A DNA stretch of 33,795 bases from Frigidibacter sp. ROC022 (GTDB taxonomy: Bacteria > Pseudomonadota > Alphaproteobacteria > Rhodobacterales > Rhodobacteraceae): the NCBI RefSeq assembly GCF_024723735.1, contig NZ_JANQDU010000010.1:1-33795 (forward strand). The letters run 5' to 3'. Shown here one piece after another: positions 24,046-33,499 of the stretch. How positions within the stretch are numbered: position 1 is the first letter of the stretch; each line of letters begins with the position of its first letter. Below the pieces are notes generated by a model. The model saw nothing but the letters and a program-made list of their open reading frames with translations. It searched no databases and was not told where the DNA came from. Both the position numbers and the translations under genes were made by a program.

Positions 24046-25503
24046 TCAGCCCTTGGCGCCCTGACCGCGGGAATAGACGTCCTCGTAACGGATGATGTCG
24101 TCTTCGCCGAGATAGGTGCCGGTCTGCACCTCGATCAGCACCATCGGAACCTTGCCGGGGTTCTCCATCCGGTGCACGGCGCCCAGAGGGATATAGACGG
24201 ACTCATTCTCGGTCAGGAGCTTCACCTGATCGTCCACCGTAACCTTTGCGGTGCCGGAGACCACGATCCAGTGCTCGGACCTGTGGTGATGGCTTTGCAG
24301 GCTCAGTGCCGCACCGGGATGAACGACGATGCGCTTGACCTGGAAACGGTCGGCCAAAGCCAGTGTCTCGAACCAGCCCCAGGGACGGTGATCGCGAAGG
24401 AAGGTGTCGGCTTGCCGCACGTCCTTGTCGCGCAACCTAGATACCACCAACTTGACATCCTGTGCTCGACGGCTGTCGGCGACCAACACGGCGTCCGGCA
24501 TGGCGATCGCAATGATATTCTCCAGGCCGAAGCCCACGAGTCGCTGGCCCGAACTTTCAGCGCGGAGAAGCGTGTTGTCGCAATCGATTGCTGTTGCCGG
24601 GCCGGAGCGCGCGACGCCGCGGGCGTCAGTCTGCATCTCATGCGCAACCGAATGCCAGTCACCAAGGTCGGACCAACTGCCATGATAGGCGACAACTGAA
24701 AGGTTCTGTGCCTTTTCCATCACCGCATAATCGATCGAGATCGTTTCGACATTGGTCCAGCCATCGGATGCGAGGCGCAGGAAGTTCAGATCGGGCCGGG
24801 TCGCCGCGATCGACTGGCGGACATGCTCAGTCATCTTCGGCTGATGTTCTTCGTACGCGGCTATGATATCACGGGCCGTGAACAGGAAAATGCCCGTATT
24901 CCAGAGAAAATGGCCTGAGGCCAGCATGCTCTCGGCCATCGCGCGGTCGGGCTTTTCGACGTAACGGGCGAGCGGCACAGGAGTGTTGTCCGGGGCGGGC
25001 CCGTCCAGTTCCAGCCAGCCGTATCCGGTCTCTGGTCGGTCCGGCGCGATGCCAAATGTCACCAGTCGGCCCTGGGCCACGGCATCGAGACCCGCAACGA
25101 TGGCATCCTGAAAACCTTCCATATCGGCGATAACATGATCCGAGGGTGCGACCAGAAGCACCGCCTCCGGGTCCTCGGCAACGAGATGCAGCGCGGCAGC
25201 CAGCACCGCCGGCGCCGTGTCGCGAGTCTCGGGTTCGAGCAGGATCACCCCGGGGTCGATCCCCGCTGCCAGAAGCTGTTCGGTGACGATGAAGCGGAAA
25301 TCTGCGCCGGTGACTATTGTCGGAGGATGAAACAGTGGTCCGGTCAGGCGACGCGCTGAGGCCTGGAACGATGTCTCGTCGCCGACAATATTCGCGAACT
25401 GTTTGGGGAAAGCAGCACGCGAGAGCGGCCATAGCCTAGTGCCTGAGCCGCCACAGAGCAGGACGGGGTATAGCTGTCGGGGTCCGGGGGTGGGCGTACT
25501 CAT
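24046..25503 (-). CDS. manC: Mannose-1-P guanylyltransferase / mannose-6-P isomerase
   Basis: A 485-aa bifunctional enzyme making GDP-mannose. The N-terminal nucleotidyltransferase domain has LCGGSGTRLWPLSR (about 16-29) and YVEKPDRAM. The C-terminal type II isomerase cupin has the metal-binding segment QSHHHRSEHW (about 407-416). Length is normal for ManC/AlgA. ATG 25503 has AGGAG 8 bases upstream; the open frame extends to 25596 without family similarity. It supplies GDP-mannose (or fucose and rhamnose derivatives) for the polysaccharide built by the adjacent glycosyltransferases. No phosphomannomutase is present in the window, so mannose-1-phosphate must come from elsewhere unless the substrate is provided by a chromosomal enzyme. 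Confidence 0.95.
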   Translation of the reverse strand: MSTPTPGPRQLYPVLLCGGSGTRLWPLSRAAFPKQFANIVGDETSFQASARRLTGPLFHPPTIVTGADFRFIVTEQLLAAGIDPGVILLEPETRDTAPAVLAAALHLVAEDPEAVLLVAPSDHVIADMEGFQDAIVAGLDAVAQGRLVTFGIAPDRPETGYGWLELDGPAPDNTPVPLARYVEKPDRAMAESMLASGHFLWNTGIFLFTARDIIAAYEEHQPKMTEHVRQSIAATRPDLNFLRLASDGWTNVETISIDYAVMEKAQNLSVVAYHGSWSDLGDWHSVAHEMQTDARGVARSGPATAIDCDNTLLRAESSGQRLVGFGLENIIAIAMPDAVLVADSRRAQDVKLVVSRLRDKDVRQADTFLRDHRPWGWFETLALADRFQVKRIVVHPGAALSLQSHHHRSEHWIVVSGTAKVTVDDQVKLLTENESVYIPLGAVHRMENPGKVPMVLIEVQTGTYLGEDDIIRYEDVYSRGQGAKG

Positions 25504-25746
25504 CTGTGATCTCCTGGACTTCCATTGCCGAAACCATGCTTTTGCCGGTTCGCCGAGTGCTCCGGGCGGGCGATTCCAGACGCCATGATCGCGCAAATGA
25601 TCCCTGTCCCCATGTCGGCTCCGCCAGCCGATGTTCTTGTATCAGTTGCGATGATGACCATGCATGCGTCCGAGGATTGGTTCTTGCCGAGAATCGTGTC
25701 TCGTTCGGGGAGGGATCCGGGCCAGAATCTGACAACAAGGTTCTGA

Positions 25747-26700
25747 TCATGGTAACTTCGGATAGCCTTGCCGCCATTCGCTGCGCCGCGCCCAGACTTG
25801 GGCCCAGCTCTCGGTTTTCTCCTTTTGTGCCGTGCTATTTGTCAGCATTGCCCTGAAACGTGCTGCCTGCCATCGGCTCCAGGGCCAGAAGCGGAGTAGA
25901 GCCATGGCCAGAGGGCGCTGCCAGGCCGGGAAATGTCGCCGTATCAGTGTGGTCTTCGCCTTGATCAGGCGAACCAGTTTGTCGGCTCGGACAGTTTCGG
26001 AAGCGCCGGCGTAATGTACAATTTCGGCAGTCGGCGTGATCCGGGGCCGCGCCCCGACTGCGCGTGCGCGAAGGCAAAGGTCAGCTTCCTCCCCATACAT
26101 CACATAAGTTGGATCAAAGCCGCCCAGACTGTCCCAGAAGGACTTCTGTATCAGGAAGAAACACCCGGTGACGATATCCACCTCCCGCTCGGTATCACGC
26201 TTCCAGCCTCCAAGACCCTCGGGATTGAAGAACGCGTTGCGGCGAAACAGGCTGCTCAGGCCCAGAACCTGACTCGTCAGGCTCCATAGAGTCATTCGAC
26301 GCCAGCAACTGGTGGGGTTGAGACTGCGGTCTCCGTAGAGCGTGCGTCCGCCCCAGATGCGAGCCTCTGGAGTGCGTTCTGCAAACGCCATCAGTTTGTC
26401 GATTGCACCGTCAAGAACGATGGTGTCGGGGTTGAGTAACAAGACGTAGTTCCCCCTCGCTCGCTTGATGGCAAGATTGTTGCCTTGCGCAAAACCATGG
26501 TTTGTCGTCTCCCTGATCAGGACGACTTGCGGAAATGCCTCGGCAATTGCGTCGGCGGATCCGTCGGAAGATGCGTTGTCGAGAAGGATAACCTCATGTG
26601 GGGTGCGGGTTTCAGCGGCAATCGAACGCAGGCAGTCCAGCGTCATCTCGCGTGTGTTGTAGCTGACCACGATGATTGAAAGGGCCGGAGGCGTCGTCAT
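25747..26700 (-). CDS. Glycosyltransferase family 2 (rhamnosyltransferase-like)
   Basis: A 317-aa GT-A enzyme. The N-terminus ALSIIVVSYNTREMTLDCLR is the GT2 nucleotide-binding start, and the metal-binding motif appears as LLLNPDTIVLDG (about 90-101). WbbL-like features follow: a CFFLIQKSFWDSLGGFDP segment with the FDPxYxMYGEEADLCLR pattern. This group often transfers rhamnose, but specificity is not certain. It ends 244 bases after the ManC start region and starts 69 bases after the next GT2 gene, so the two GT2 genes likely form an operon. Confidence 0.88.
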   Translation of the reverse strand: MTTPPALSIIVVSYNTREMTLDCLRSIAAETRTPHEVILLDNASSDGSADAIAEAFPQVVLIRETTNHGFAQGNNLAIKRARGNYVLLLNPDTIVLDGAIDKLMAFAERTPEARIWGGRTLYGDRSLNPTSCWRRMTLWSLTSQVLGLSSLFRRNAFFNPEGLGGWKRDTEREVDIVTGCFFLIQKSFWDSLGGFDPTYVMYGEEADLCLRARAVGARPRITPTAEIVHYAGASETVRADKLVRLIKAKTTLIRRHFPAWQRPLAMALLRFWPWSRWQAARFRAMLTNSTAQKEKTESWAQVWARRSEWRQGYPKLP

Positions 26701-26769
26701 GTGTACTCTTTCTTGCGAAACCGACTCTGCGGCCGTTCAGGGGTCCAGTCGGGAGAAGCGTGCGGGTCC

Positions 26770-27774
26770 TCAGTCTCCGCGCCAGGCGGTCTTGCTGGAC
26801 TGGCCAGAGCCGACCAGCATGCCCAGCATGCGCCGTGCCCGGTAGAGCCGGAGACGCGTGAGCACCAGAAGAGTCATCCCGCGCGTACGAAGGCCTGTTA
26901 CCCGATCCGTACGCAGGATCCGTATGGCTTCAACAGGGGGGGATACAGCAAGTGCCAATGCACGAAGGACCCAGAGGACTTTTCCTTTGGGGCCCTGAAG
27001 CACCGCAAAGGCATGGGCAATATGCCGGTCCCACTTGCGAGCCAGTTCCGCAAAACTGTCGCGGGCGGGTGTTTCGATGTCCATGCCGGGCACAAAATCA
27101 ATCTTCAGGCCAAGCGCCGTGGCGCGGCGGCCCCAGTCCATGTCTTCGGCAACAGAGATACCGGCGAAATCCCCGACCTTTTCAAAAGCCTCTCGCCGTA
27201 CCGCCATGTTCCCGGTTCCGGTATAGTTGTGGCGTTCGACATACTGCCGCATGCGGTAGCCATAGACACTCTCGTAAGCTTCGATGGCGGTGGGCCGTTC
27301 CGGGTCTGTCATTGCGATATAGACATCACCTCCGACCACCGAAGTCTCCGGATGGGAACGTAAATGGTCCAGCATCGCCGCCGCCCAGCCCGGACGCACA
27401 GTACAGTCGGCATCGATGAATGCGATGATGCCGGTCTGGGCCAGCCGCGCGCCATGGCTGCGTGCTGGTCCCGGGCCTGGCTCGGTTTCTTCGATGAGGC
27501 GGACAAAGGGATATGCCTCACAGACGCGGTGCGGGAGGACGGACGAGCCGTTATCGACGACGATGACCTTCATATCTGGCGCTGCTTCGGCTCGCTCGCG
27601 CGCTAGAGCAGCGAGGCAGCGGGCCAATCCCTCTGGGCCATTCAGATGCGGAATGATGACTGTGAGGCCAGACAGGGGGTCGGAGGCCGATGGCTCTGAA
27701 ACCACGTCGGAAACATGCGGGTTTTCGGAGTGCTCAAGCTGCGGTCGCGGCCTGTCATTCTCATCTGTAGCCAT
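26770..27774 (-). CDS. Glycosyltransferase family 2
   Basis: A 334-aa GT-A glycosyltransferase. An unusual polar N-terminal extension (about 1-35) precedes LTVIIPHLNGPEGLARCLA, then VIVVDNGSS, the metal-binding IAFIDADC and the acceptor-site VAEDMDWGRRA (ED motif). C-terminal helices may bind the membrane. ATG 27774 is chosen because GAGG lies 7 bases upstream; a TTG at 27786 is less likely. It is first in a minus-strand pair with the other GT2 gene and divergent from the second sugar transferase. The sugar is unknown. Confidence 0.86.
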   Translation of the reverse strand: MATDENDRPRPQLEHSENPHVSDVVSEPSASDPLSGLTVIIPHLNGPEGLARCLAALARERAEAAPDMKVIVVDNGSSVLPHRVCEAYPFVRLIEETEPGPGPARSHGARLAQTGIIAFIDADCTVRPGWAAAMLDHLRSHPETSVVGGDVYIAMTDPERPTAIEAYESVYGYRMRQYVERHNYTGTGNMAVRREAFEKVGDFAGISVAEDMDWGRRATALGLKIDFVPGMDIETPARDSFAELARKWDRHIAHAFAVLQGPKGKVLWVLRALALAVSPPVEAIRILRTDRVTGLRTRGMTLLVLTRLRLYRARRMLGMLVGSGQSSKTAWRGD

Positions 27775-27949
27775 CTGATACCTCAAGAAAACAACCTTAG
27801 AGTGAGCTGACCGATTTCCAAGCCTCCCTTGGGATGAATCCGTTCGCCCAACTCATGAAAAGCTTCAAATTGTGAATGCCTTAGGCTAAAGTGAACAACA
27901 GATTTCTTGATTAGAAGCTATACATTTTTACACCGTTGCCGGGGGGGCC

Positions 27950-28636
27950 ATGGGTATTGAACTGAAAGTCCCACTAGATGGGGAAACATTTTTGCCGTCT
28001 GCCGTGCCGATGATCCGGCGCCGCAGATCCAGGGTCTACGAGAAATTTGTCAAGCGCCGCCTGGACTTCGTTCTGGTTGTGTTGTCTCTACCTGTCGTTC
28101 TTCCGTTGGTCCTGCTGATTGCACTTATCGTGGCCTTGGACGGAGCCTCGCCTTTCTATCGCCAGCTACGGGTTGGTCGTGGAGGCCGGGTCTTCAGCAT
28201 GTGGAAGATACGCACGATGGTGCCGCGTGCCGAGGAGCTCTTGGAAGAGTATCTGAGCGAGAATGCCGATGCCCGGCGTGAATGGGCAGCCACTCAGAAA
28301 CTGAAGAAGGACCCGCGGATCACCTGGTTTGGCGCGTTCCTTCGGAAATCTTCTCTTGATGAACTGCCCCAGCTCTGGAACGTGCTCAAAGGGGATATGT
28401 CGTTGGTTGGCCCACGGCCGATGATGGTCGAGCAGAAGCCGCTCTATCCCGGCAGCGCCTACTACAGTCTGCGCCCTGGAATCACCGGATATTGGCAGGT
28501 CTCGGAGCGGAACGCCGTCTCGTTCGCGGGGCGGGCAGAGTTCGACAACCGTTACTATACTGACCTGTCATTTCGTACTGACCTGAAAATCTTCGTCAAG
28601 ACCCTCAGCGTTGTCTTACGGGGCACAGGGTACTGA
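27950..28636 (+). CDS. ExoY-like undecaprenyl-phosphate sugar-1-phosphate transferase
   Basis: A 228-aa initiating sugar transferase, a paralogue of the one at 20106. It has one membrane helix (about 36-60) then [48 protein letters not shown] and [14 protein letters not shown] lies 3-8 bases before the ATG. It starts synthesis of a repeat unit on undecaprenyl phosphate. The ending VVLRGTG is shared with the paralogue. Two such enzymes on one replicon imply two polysaccharides or partial redundancy. It is convergent with the TolC-like gene, with 26 bases between the stops. Confidence 0.92.
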   Translation: MGIELKVPLDGETFLPSAVPMIRRRRSRVYEKFVKRRLDFVLVVLSLPVVLPLVLLIALIVALDGASPFYRQLRVGRGGRVFSMWKIRTMVPRAEELLEEYLSENADARREWAATQKLKKDPRITWFGAFLRKSSLDELPQLWNVLKGDMSLVGPRPMMVEQKPLYPGSAYYSLRPGITGYWQVSERNAVSFAGRAEFDNRYYTDLSFRTDLKIFVKTLSVVLRGTGY

Positions 28637-28662
28637 GATCACTCCCGTGGCGGCGGACACTG

Positions 28663-30060
28663 TCAGCCGCCGGTGGATGCCGTCTGGATACCGTATTGAG
28701 ATCCACTACCGAGTGCCAGATTGAGTGAAACATAGGCGAGTGCCAGTTGGCGTAGATTGGCTGCTAGCGCCAGTTCGGCGTCGGAAACCGCTACTTCCGC
28801 ATCCACCAGGTCGCGCAGGGTTGCCCCGTCTCCGGTGACCAATTCTCGGGTCAATGTCACGGTCTGTCGATACAGGTCGACGCTGCGGCGCGAGGCGCTT
28901 ATTGCTCCATGTGCGCCGATGTAGTTGACTAGAGATGTCTCGACTTCAAGAAGCGCGTCGAGAACAGTGGATTTCCACGACTGCATCGCCTGCTGGGCCC
29001 GAGATTCCTGCACAGCCACCCGTGCCTTGCGGGGCGAGCCGGGCAAGGCGGGAAGGGACAAGACAGGCCCGAAATAGGCATCGGCACCGCTGCCGTCGAT
29101 CGCCGAAAGCGTGATCATCCCGGTGAGGGACAGGCTTGGGTAAAGTGCCGCGCGGGCCTGATCGACGTCTGACAGGGCCGCATAATACAGCCGGTCGGCG
29201 ATGCGGATATCGGGGCGGTTGCGGACCATGTCGGCCGGGATGCCGATGTTCGGCGCCAGAGTCGCGACCGGCTGATGCGCGTCCCGGTCAAGATCGATCC
29301 CCAGATCGCCCGGGGCGCGTCCGACCAGCACAGCGATACGGTATTTCTGGACCTGAATTGCCGCCTTGATGCCGGGCAAAACGGCCTCGGTTTCGGCCAG
29401 CCGGGCCTGTGCCGCAAGCACGTCTAGACGGGTTGCGGAATCGCTGTCGAATAGCCTGCGGACGAGCCCAAGTGTCTGTCGCCTTGCCGTAAGTTCTTGG
29501 CGACGAACAGTGTAGAGACGTTGTTGATAGCGCAGCTCGATATAGGCATTGGCCACGTTCTGGATCAGAAGAAGCCTCGCCGCATCCAGCTCGGCGTCAG
29601 CGGCTTCGACGCGGGCCATGGCGCCCTTGCGCTGTGCCCGACGACTGCCCCAGGGGTCTAGCAACCAGTCGAAACTGAGTGACGCTTGGCCAATGGTCGC
29701 CGAGCTACCCTCGAGATCTGATTCATGACGGACTTGGAGGTCGGACTCGAGCGAGGCCGGAGATGAGATTGCCGCGACAAGCGCTTCGGTCTCGGTGATA
29801 CGCTCGCGGGCGAGTGCGATATCGGGACTGCCGACAAGCGCCGCGTCTATCAGTCGATCCAGTGTGGGCTCATTCAGTGCCCGCCACCAAGCCGTATTGC
29901 TGACTACGATCGGGGCGCTGCCGACGCCGGTGGCGTAGTGATCCTTGAACGGAAACTGGGGTGCCCTGTGAACCGTTTCGGGAGCACAACCGGCCGTGAT
30001 CGTCATAAGAACCAAGGCGGCACCAAGCCGTTCTCGGCTGTAGGTGGAGAATACAACCAT
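28663..30060 (-). CDS. TolC/NodT-family outer-membrane efflux lipoprotein
   Basis: A 465-aa outer-membrane channel subunit. It has a lipoprotein signal ending ITAGC (Cys25) and two outer-membrane-factor repeats rich in long helices: ALVGSPDIALARERITETEA near 73-92 and RNRPDIRIADRLYYAALSDV near 280-299, the usual NRPD marker. It would provide the outer exit for the type I secretion genes immediately upstream. A gap of 158 bases separates it from the HlyD gene. The ribosome binding site is weak. NodT-type proteins more often serve RND pumps, so pairing with the ABC exporter is inferred from position. Confidence 0.88.
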   Translation of the reverse strand: MVVFSTYSRERLGAALVLMTITAGCAPETVHRAPQFPFKDHYATGVGSAPIVVSNTAWWRALNEPTLDRLIDAALVGSPDIALARERITETEALVAAISSPASLESDLQVRHESDLEGSSATIGQASLSFDWLLDPWGSRRAQRKGAMARVEAADAELDAARLLLIQNVANAYIELRYQQRLYTVRRQELTARRQTLGLVRRLFDSDSATRLDVLAAQARLAETEAVLPGIKAAIQVQKYRIAVLVGRAPGDLGIDLDRDAHQPVATLAPNIGIPADMVRNRPDIRIADRLYYAALSDVDQARAALYPSLSLTGMITLSAIDGSGADAYFGPVLSLPALPGSPRKARVAVQESRAQQAMQSWKSTVLDALLEVETSLVNYIGAHGAISASRRSVDLYRQTVTLTRELVTGDGATLRDLVDAEVAVSDAELALAANLRQLALAYVSLNLALGSGSQYGIQTASTGG

Positions 30061-30218
30061 CTGAAATTTGCCTGCCGTCTGCCGACTATGGCCCCGGTCT
30101 TTGCCAAGGTCACACAGTCAATCGGGGTGACGGTGCCTTGGCGTCAGCTTTCTGGCAAGTGTAGACGGGCATTTCCCCCCGAGCTTGTGCCCCAAGGGCA
30201 TCAGGAGGGCCAACCTTG

Positions 30219-31526
30219 TCAGTCGTCCCGGAACGCGAGGCCTATCTGGTCCATCAGAGGTTTTGTCAGGTAACTCAGGACAGACCGTTCGCCGGTCTGA
30301 AGGAAAGCTTCGATCGGCATGCCAGGGATCACTTCGGCTTCACCCAGGAGCGCCAGTTGGTCTGGTGGGACGCTTAGTTCAATCCGGTAGTAGCTTTGTC
30401 CTGTCATCGGATCGGAGATACTGGTGGGAGAGATTGTTTTGACTGAACCAAAGATTTCGGGCGTGGTACGGCTGTTGAAGGCGGGAAACACGACCCGCGC
30501 GGTCTGTCCAACGAAGACCTGATCGATCGATTTGGGGTCCACGCGCAACTCGAAGTCTACTCCCTCTGCCACCGGAATGATTTCAAGGATGACACCATCC
30601 GGCGAGATTACGCCTCCCGCATTGAAGACCCGCATCTCGTGTACCACACCGTCTACCGGCGCCAGGATTTCGACCCGGTCGAGCTGCTTCTCGACGGTAA
30701 CGATCTGCAGGATTAGTTCTTGGTAAGTGGCAGTGGCTTCGCGCAGCTCTGTAACGACTTGCTCCTTGAATTCCCGCTCTGTCTGCACGCTTTCCAGCTC
30801 GGTATCCCGGATCGAGTTCTTGATCCGTGCCAAGTCTGCTTGGCGCTCGGCCAAGTCGCCTAGAAGCTGAGCTTCGGATCGCTGCAACTCCAGTACCTGG
30901 CTTTCGCGGGCCAAGCCTTTATTCTTCAGCCCCCGGACGGTGGCCAATTCGCTCTGGATAAATTCAAGCTGGTTTCGAGTCGATTCGAGCCTACCTTCAA
31001 TCCCATCGATCTGGTTTTCGAATTGCAGGATACGTTCGGAGAGCTGTTCCTGCTTTCCTGCCAGTACTTCGCGTCGAGCTTCGAATATCTCGATCTGGCC
31101 GATCTTCTGCAGTTCTGTCGACACGTCGTCCAACTGTTTGGGCGCTGCGGGAAAGGTGATCTTCTCGAGGCCCAGGTATTCCGCCTGTAGCCGGGCCTCG
31201 CGGGCGTAGACTTCGGCCAGACGGTTTCGGTAGATGTCGAGGTTGATCTTCAACAGGGTCGGATCAAGGCGCAGCAACGTCTGGCCCGCTTTGACTGCGT
31301 CGCCATCGTGCACAAAGACCTCTTCTACCACGCCGCCGTCCAGACTCTGAACCACCTTTGGCTTGCCATGGACCACCGCCTGACCCGAGCTGATGACGGC
31401 CCCGGCGATCATCGTGAAATGCATCCAGAGCACCAGCAGTACGATCAGGCAAAGGCTGCCCACCGCTCCGACCCGGAGCGGCATGGCAAGGCTGATACTG
31501 GGGCGTGTCAGCGGAGTGGCAGTCAT
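30219..31526 (-). CDS. Type I secretion membrane-fusion protein (HlyD family)
   Basis: A 435-aa periplasmic adaptor linking the ABC exporter to the outer-membrane channel. It has one N-terminal membrane helix (about 20-42), a biotinyl-lipoyl-like half (KVVQSLDGGVVEEVFVHDGD), a long coiled-coil hairpin (about 95-285), the second lipoyl half (VEILAPVDGVVHEMRVFNAGG) and a beta-barrel end with the HlyD-type IPGMPIEAFLQTGERSVLSY. It overlaps the ABC gene by 4 bases (ATGA), so the two are co-translated. Closest in style to PrsE-type adaptors of alphaproteobacteria. Confidence 0.93.
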   Translation of the reverse strand: MTATPLTRPSISLAMPLRVGAVGSLCLIVLLVLWMHFTMIAGAVISSGQAVVHGKPKVVQSLDGGVVEEVFVHDGDAVKAGQTLLRLDPTLLKINLDIYRNRLAEVYAREARLQAEYLGLEKITFPAAPKQLDDVSTELQKIGQIEIFEARREVLAGKQEQLSERILQFENQIDGIEGRLESTRNQLEFIQSELATVRGLKNKGLARESQVLELQRSEAQLLGDLAERQADLARIKNSIRDTELESVQTEREFKEQVVTELREATATYQELILQIVTVEKQLDRVEILAPVDGVVHEMRVFNAGGVISPDGVILEIIPVAEGVDFELRVDPKSIDQVFVGQTARVVFPAFNSRTTPEIFGSVKTISPTSISDPMTGQSYYRIELSVPPDQLALLGEAEVIPGMPIEAFLQTGERSVLSYLTKPLMDQIGLAFRDD

Positions 31527-33313
31527 TCAGCCGCTTCCCGCCGCTTGAGTCTGCGCCGCTTTGCCCGGGACCCGGTGGCTGTAGTATCCGAGTCCTTCTG
31601 CTGGGTAGCAGGAGTCGAGTTAACCGCTAGCCGGATTGTCTCTTGCTGATCTCCGAAATGGGCGAGGCGCCCCTTGTGCAGGATCAGCACCTTGTTCACT
31701 GACCGGATGACGTTTGGCCGGTGTGCCATCACGATGACCACGGTTCCGCGGGCCCGCATCGTTTGTACCGCCAAGTCCAGCGCTTCATCGCCCTTGGTGT
31801 CGAGATTCGAGTTGGGCTCGTCCAACACAACTAGCTTGGGGTTGCCATAAAGCGCCCGCGCCAGCCCCAGCCGTTGGGTTTGTCCGCCGGACAAAGGCTG
31901 GGTGGCAGCGCCGATGATTGTGGAATAACCTGCCGGCAGGGCCAAGATCATTTCGTGCACCCCGGCCAGCTTGGCTGCATCGACAATGTCTTGGTCGCGG
32001 GCCTGTATATCAAAACGCGAGATGTTCTCGGCGATGGTTCCGGGCAGCATCTCGACCGATTGCGGGAGATAGCCGATGTGACCGCCGAGCTGTTCGGGTT
32101 GCCACTGGCTCAGAAGTGCGTCGTCCAGACGAATTTCGCCCGCATCGGCAACCCAGGCACCGACAAGAAGCTTTGCCAGGCTCGACTTGCCTGCGGCACT
32201 GTTGCCCATCACAGCCAGCCCGTCGCCCGGTGACAATTCGAAACTGATTCTGTCGAGGATCCGCGACCGTTCCGGGGTCTGTAACTGTCCCGGCAGCAGC
32301 TTGGTCAGGCCGATCACCTTGAGATTGCCAGAGGGTACGGGCAACGACAACTGCCGCGGCGCTTTGGGGCGCTGGTCGAAGGCGGCTTTGAGGCGGCGAT
32401 GCGCTTCGCGGGCCCGACCTATCATCCGCCATTGTCCGATCAGTTGATCAACCGGCGCCAGTGCCCGGCCTGCGATGATCGAAGTGGCAATGATCGCGCC
32501 TGGTGTGACCTCTTGCAGGATCGCCAGATAGGCGCCCAGCGTCAGCAGCATTGACTGCAGAAGCAGCCGGAAAGATTTCGAGAAGGCGCTGAAACCTTCA
32601 CCGCGGTCGCCACCCTGCTGCATCCGAGCCAATGCCATGCGGTGCATTTCTTGCCAGCGCCGGGTCAGCCTGGACTGCATGCCCAAGGCGGCCATCGCCT
32701 CGGCATTACGCCGGCTCTTCTCGGCAAAGCTGCGTTCCGCCGATTCCATCGCCATCGCCTCGGCGATCGGACGTTGGGTTACCGACTTGTTGACCACGGC
32801 TGCGATGATGATCACCAGTGCCCCGGCGACGGTGAGATAGCCGAGCCAAGGATGCAGGAAGAAGACGATAGCCAGGAAGAAAGGGATCCAGGGCACATCG
32901 AACAGCCCGGAAATTGCCGGGCTGGCAATGAACCCACGCACGATCTCGAGGTCGCGGATGGGGTTCTCTCCCGGCCCGTCACGGCCGATGCCCGAGCGCA
33001 GCCAGAGGTCGAAGGCAGGCCCGCCGGTCATCTCGTCCAGACGATAGGCCGCTCGCGATAGAAGACGAGATCGCAGGAATTCGTAGAGGCCAAGAAAGGC
33101 ATAGAGTACCACCACGATGATGAAGAGCCCCTGCAGGGTTGCAATTGAACTGGAGGCCAGAACCCGGTCATAGACCTGCAGCATGTAGATCGGCCCGGTC
33201 AGCATCAGGATATTCAATGCAGCGCTGAACAGCCCGACCATCACGAATGTGCGGCGCATGCCCCCGACCGCTGCACGATAGGGGTTGTCGGTCGATCCTG
33301 GAGCGTTTTGCAT
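31523..33313 (-). CDS. Type I secretion ABC transporter, permease-ATPase (PrsD-like)
   Basis: A 596-aa exporter half-transporter. The membrane domain covers about residues 20-300 (opening MVGLFSAALNILMLTGPIYM). The nucleotide-binding domain runs to about 570, with Walker A GNSAAGKSS (about 370-378), signature LSGGQTQR (about 474) and Walker B KLVVLDEPNSN. There is no N-terminal peptidase or C39-like domain, so substrates should carry an uncleaved C-terminal signal. The C-terminal tail is unusually basic (RAKRRRLKRREAAE). It is followed by the overlapping HlyD gene, and upstream lies the 3' end of a likely substrate gene. Confidence 0.93.
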   Translation of the reverse strand: MQNAPGSTDNPYRAAVGGMRRTFVMVGLFSAALNILMLTGPIYMLQVYDRVLASSSIATLQGLFIIVVVLYAFLGLYEFLRSRLLSRAAYRLDEMTGGPAFDLWLRSGIGRDGPGENPIRDLEIVRGFIASPAISGLFDVPWIPFFLAIVFFLHPWLGYLTVAGALVIIIAAVVNKSVTQRPIAEAMAMESAERSFAEKSRRNAEAMAALGMQSRLTRRWQEMHRMALARMQQGGDRGEGFSAFSKSFRLLLQSMLLTLGAYLAILQEVTPGAIIATSIIAGRALAPVDQLIGQWRMIGRAREAHRRLKAAFDQRPKAPRQLSLPVPSGNLKVIGLTKLLPGQLQTPERSRILDRISFELSPGDGLAVMGNSAAGKSSLAKLLVGAWVADAGEIRLDDALLSQWQPEQLGGHIGYLPQSVEMLPGTIAENISRFDIQARDQDIVDAAKLAGVHEMILALPAGYSTIIGAATQPLSGGQTQRLGLARALYGNPKLVVLDEPNSNLDTKGDEALDLAVQTMRARGTVVIVMAHRPNVIRSVNKVLILHKGRLAHFGDQQETIRLAVNSTPATQQKDSDTTATGSRAKRRRLKRREAAE

Positions 33314-33412
33314 CGGGCTCTCGGTTAGGCGGGGTGGTCTGCTTAGCTATATTGTAGCATGGAACCTGTCCACCGATGTCGGCCATTCCATGCCGTCATG
33401 GTCAAGGAACAA

Positions 33413-33435
33413 TAAAGGCCCGCAGGGGGCCTTTA
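33413..33435 (-). terminator. Hairpin terminator after the partial secreted-protein gene
   Basis: 9-bp perfect stem TAAAGGCCC/GGGCCTTTA with a 5-base loop. On the minus strand it is followed by TTGTTCC after the T-rich stem end, 65 bases after the stop of the gene at 33500. It separates that gene from the secretion operon. Confidence 0.65.
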
Positions 33436-33499
33436 CCAGTGACATCATGTTGTCTTCTGATGGTGTGGGTTCCCGGACTCGGGCAGAGTCCAAAGCGTG

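Noticed and set aside
28651-28672. Hairpin CGGCGG/CCGCCG between the convergent sugar transferase and TolC genes
   Set aside because: It overlaps the TolC-like stop region, has a 10-base loop and no T-tract, so it is not a convincing terminator.
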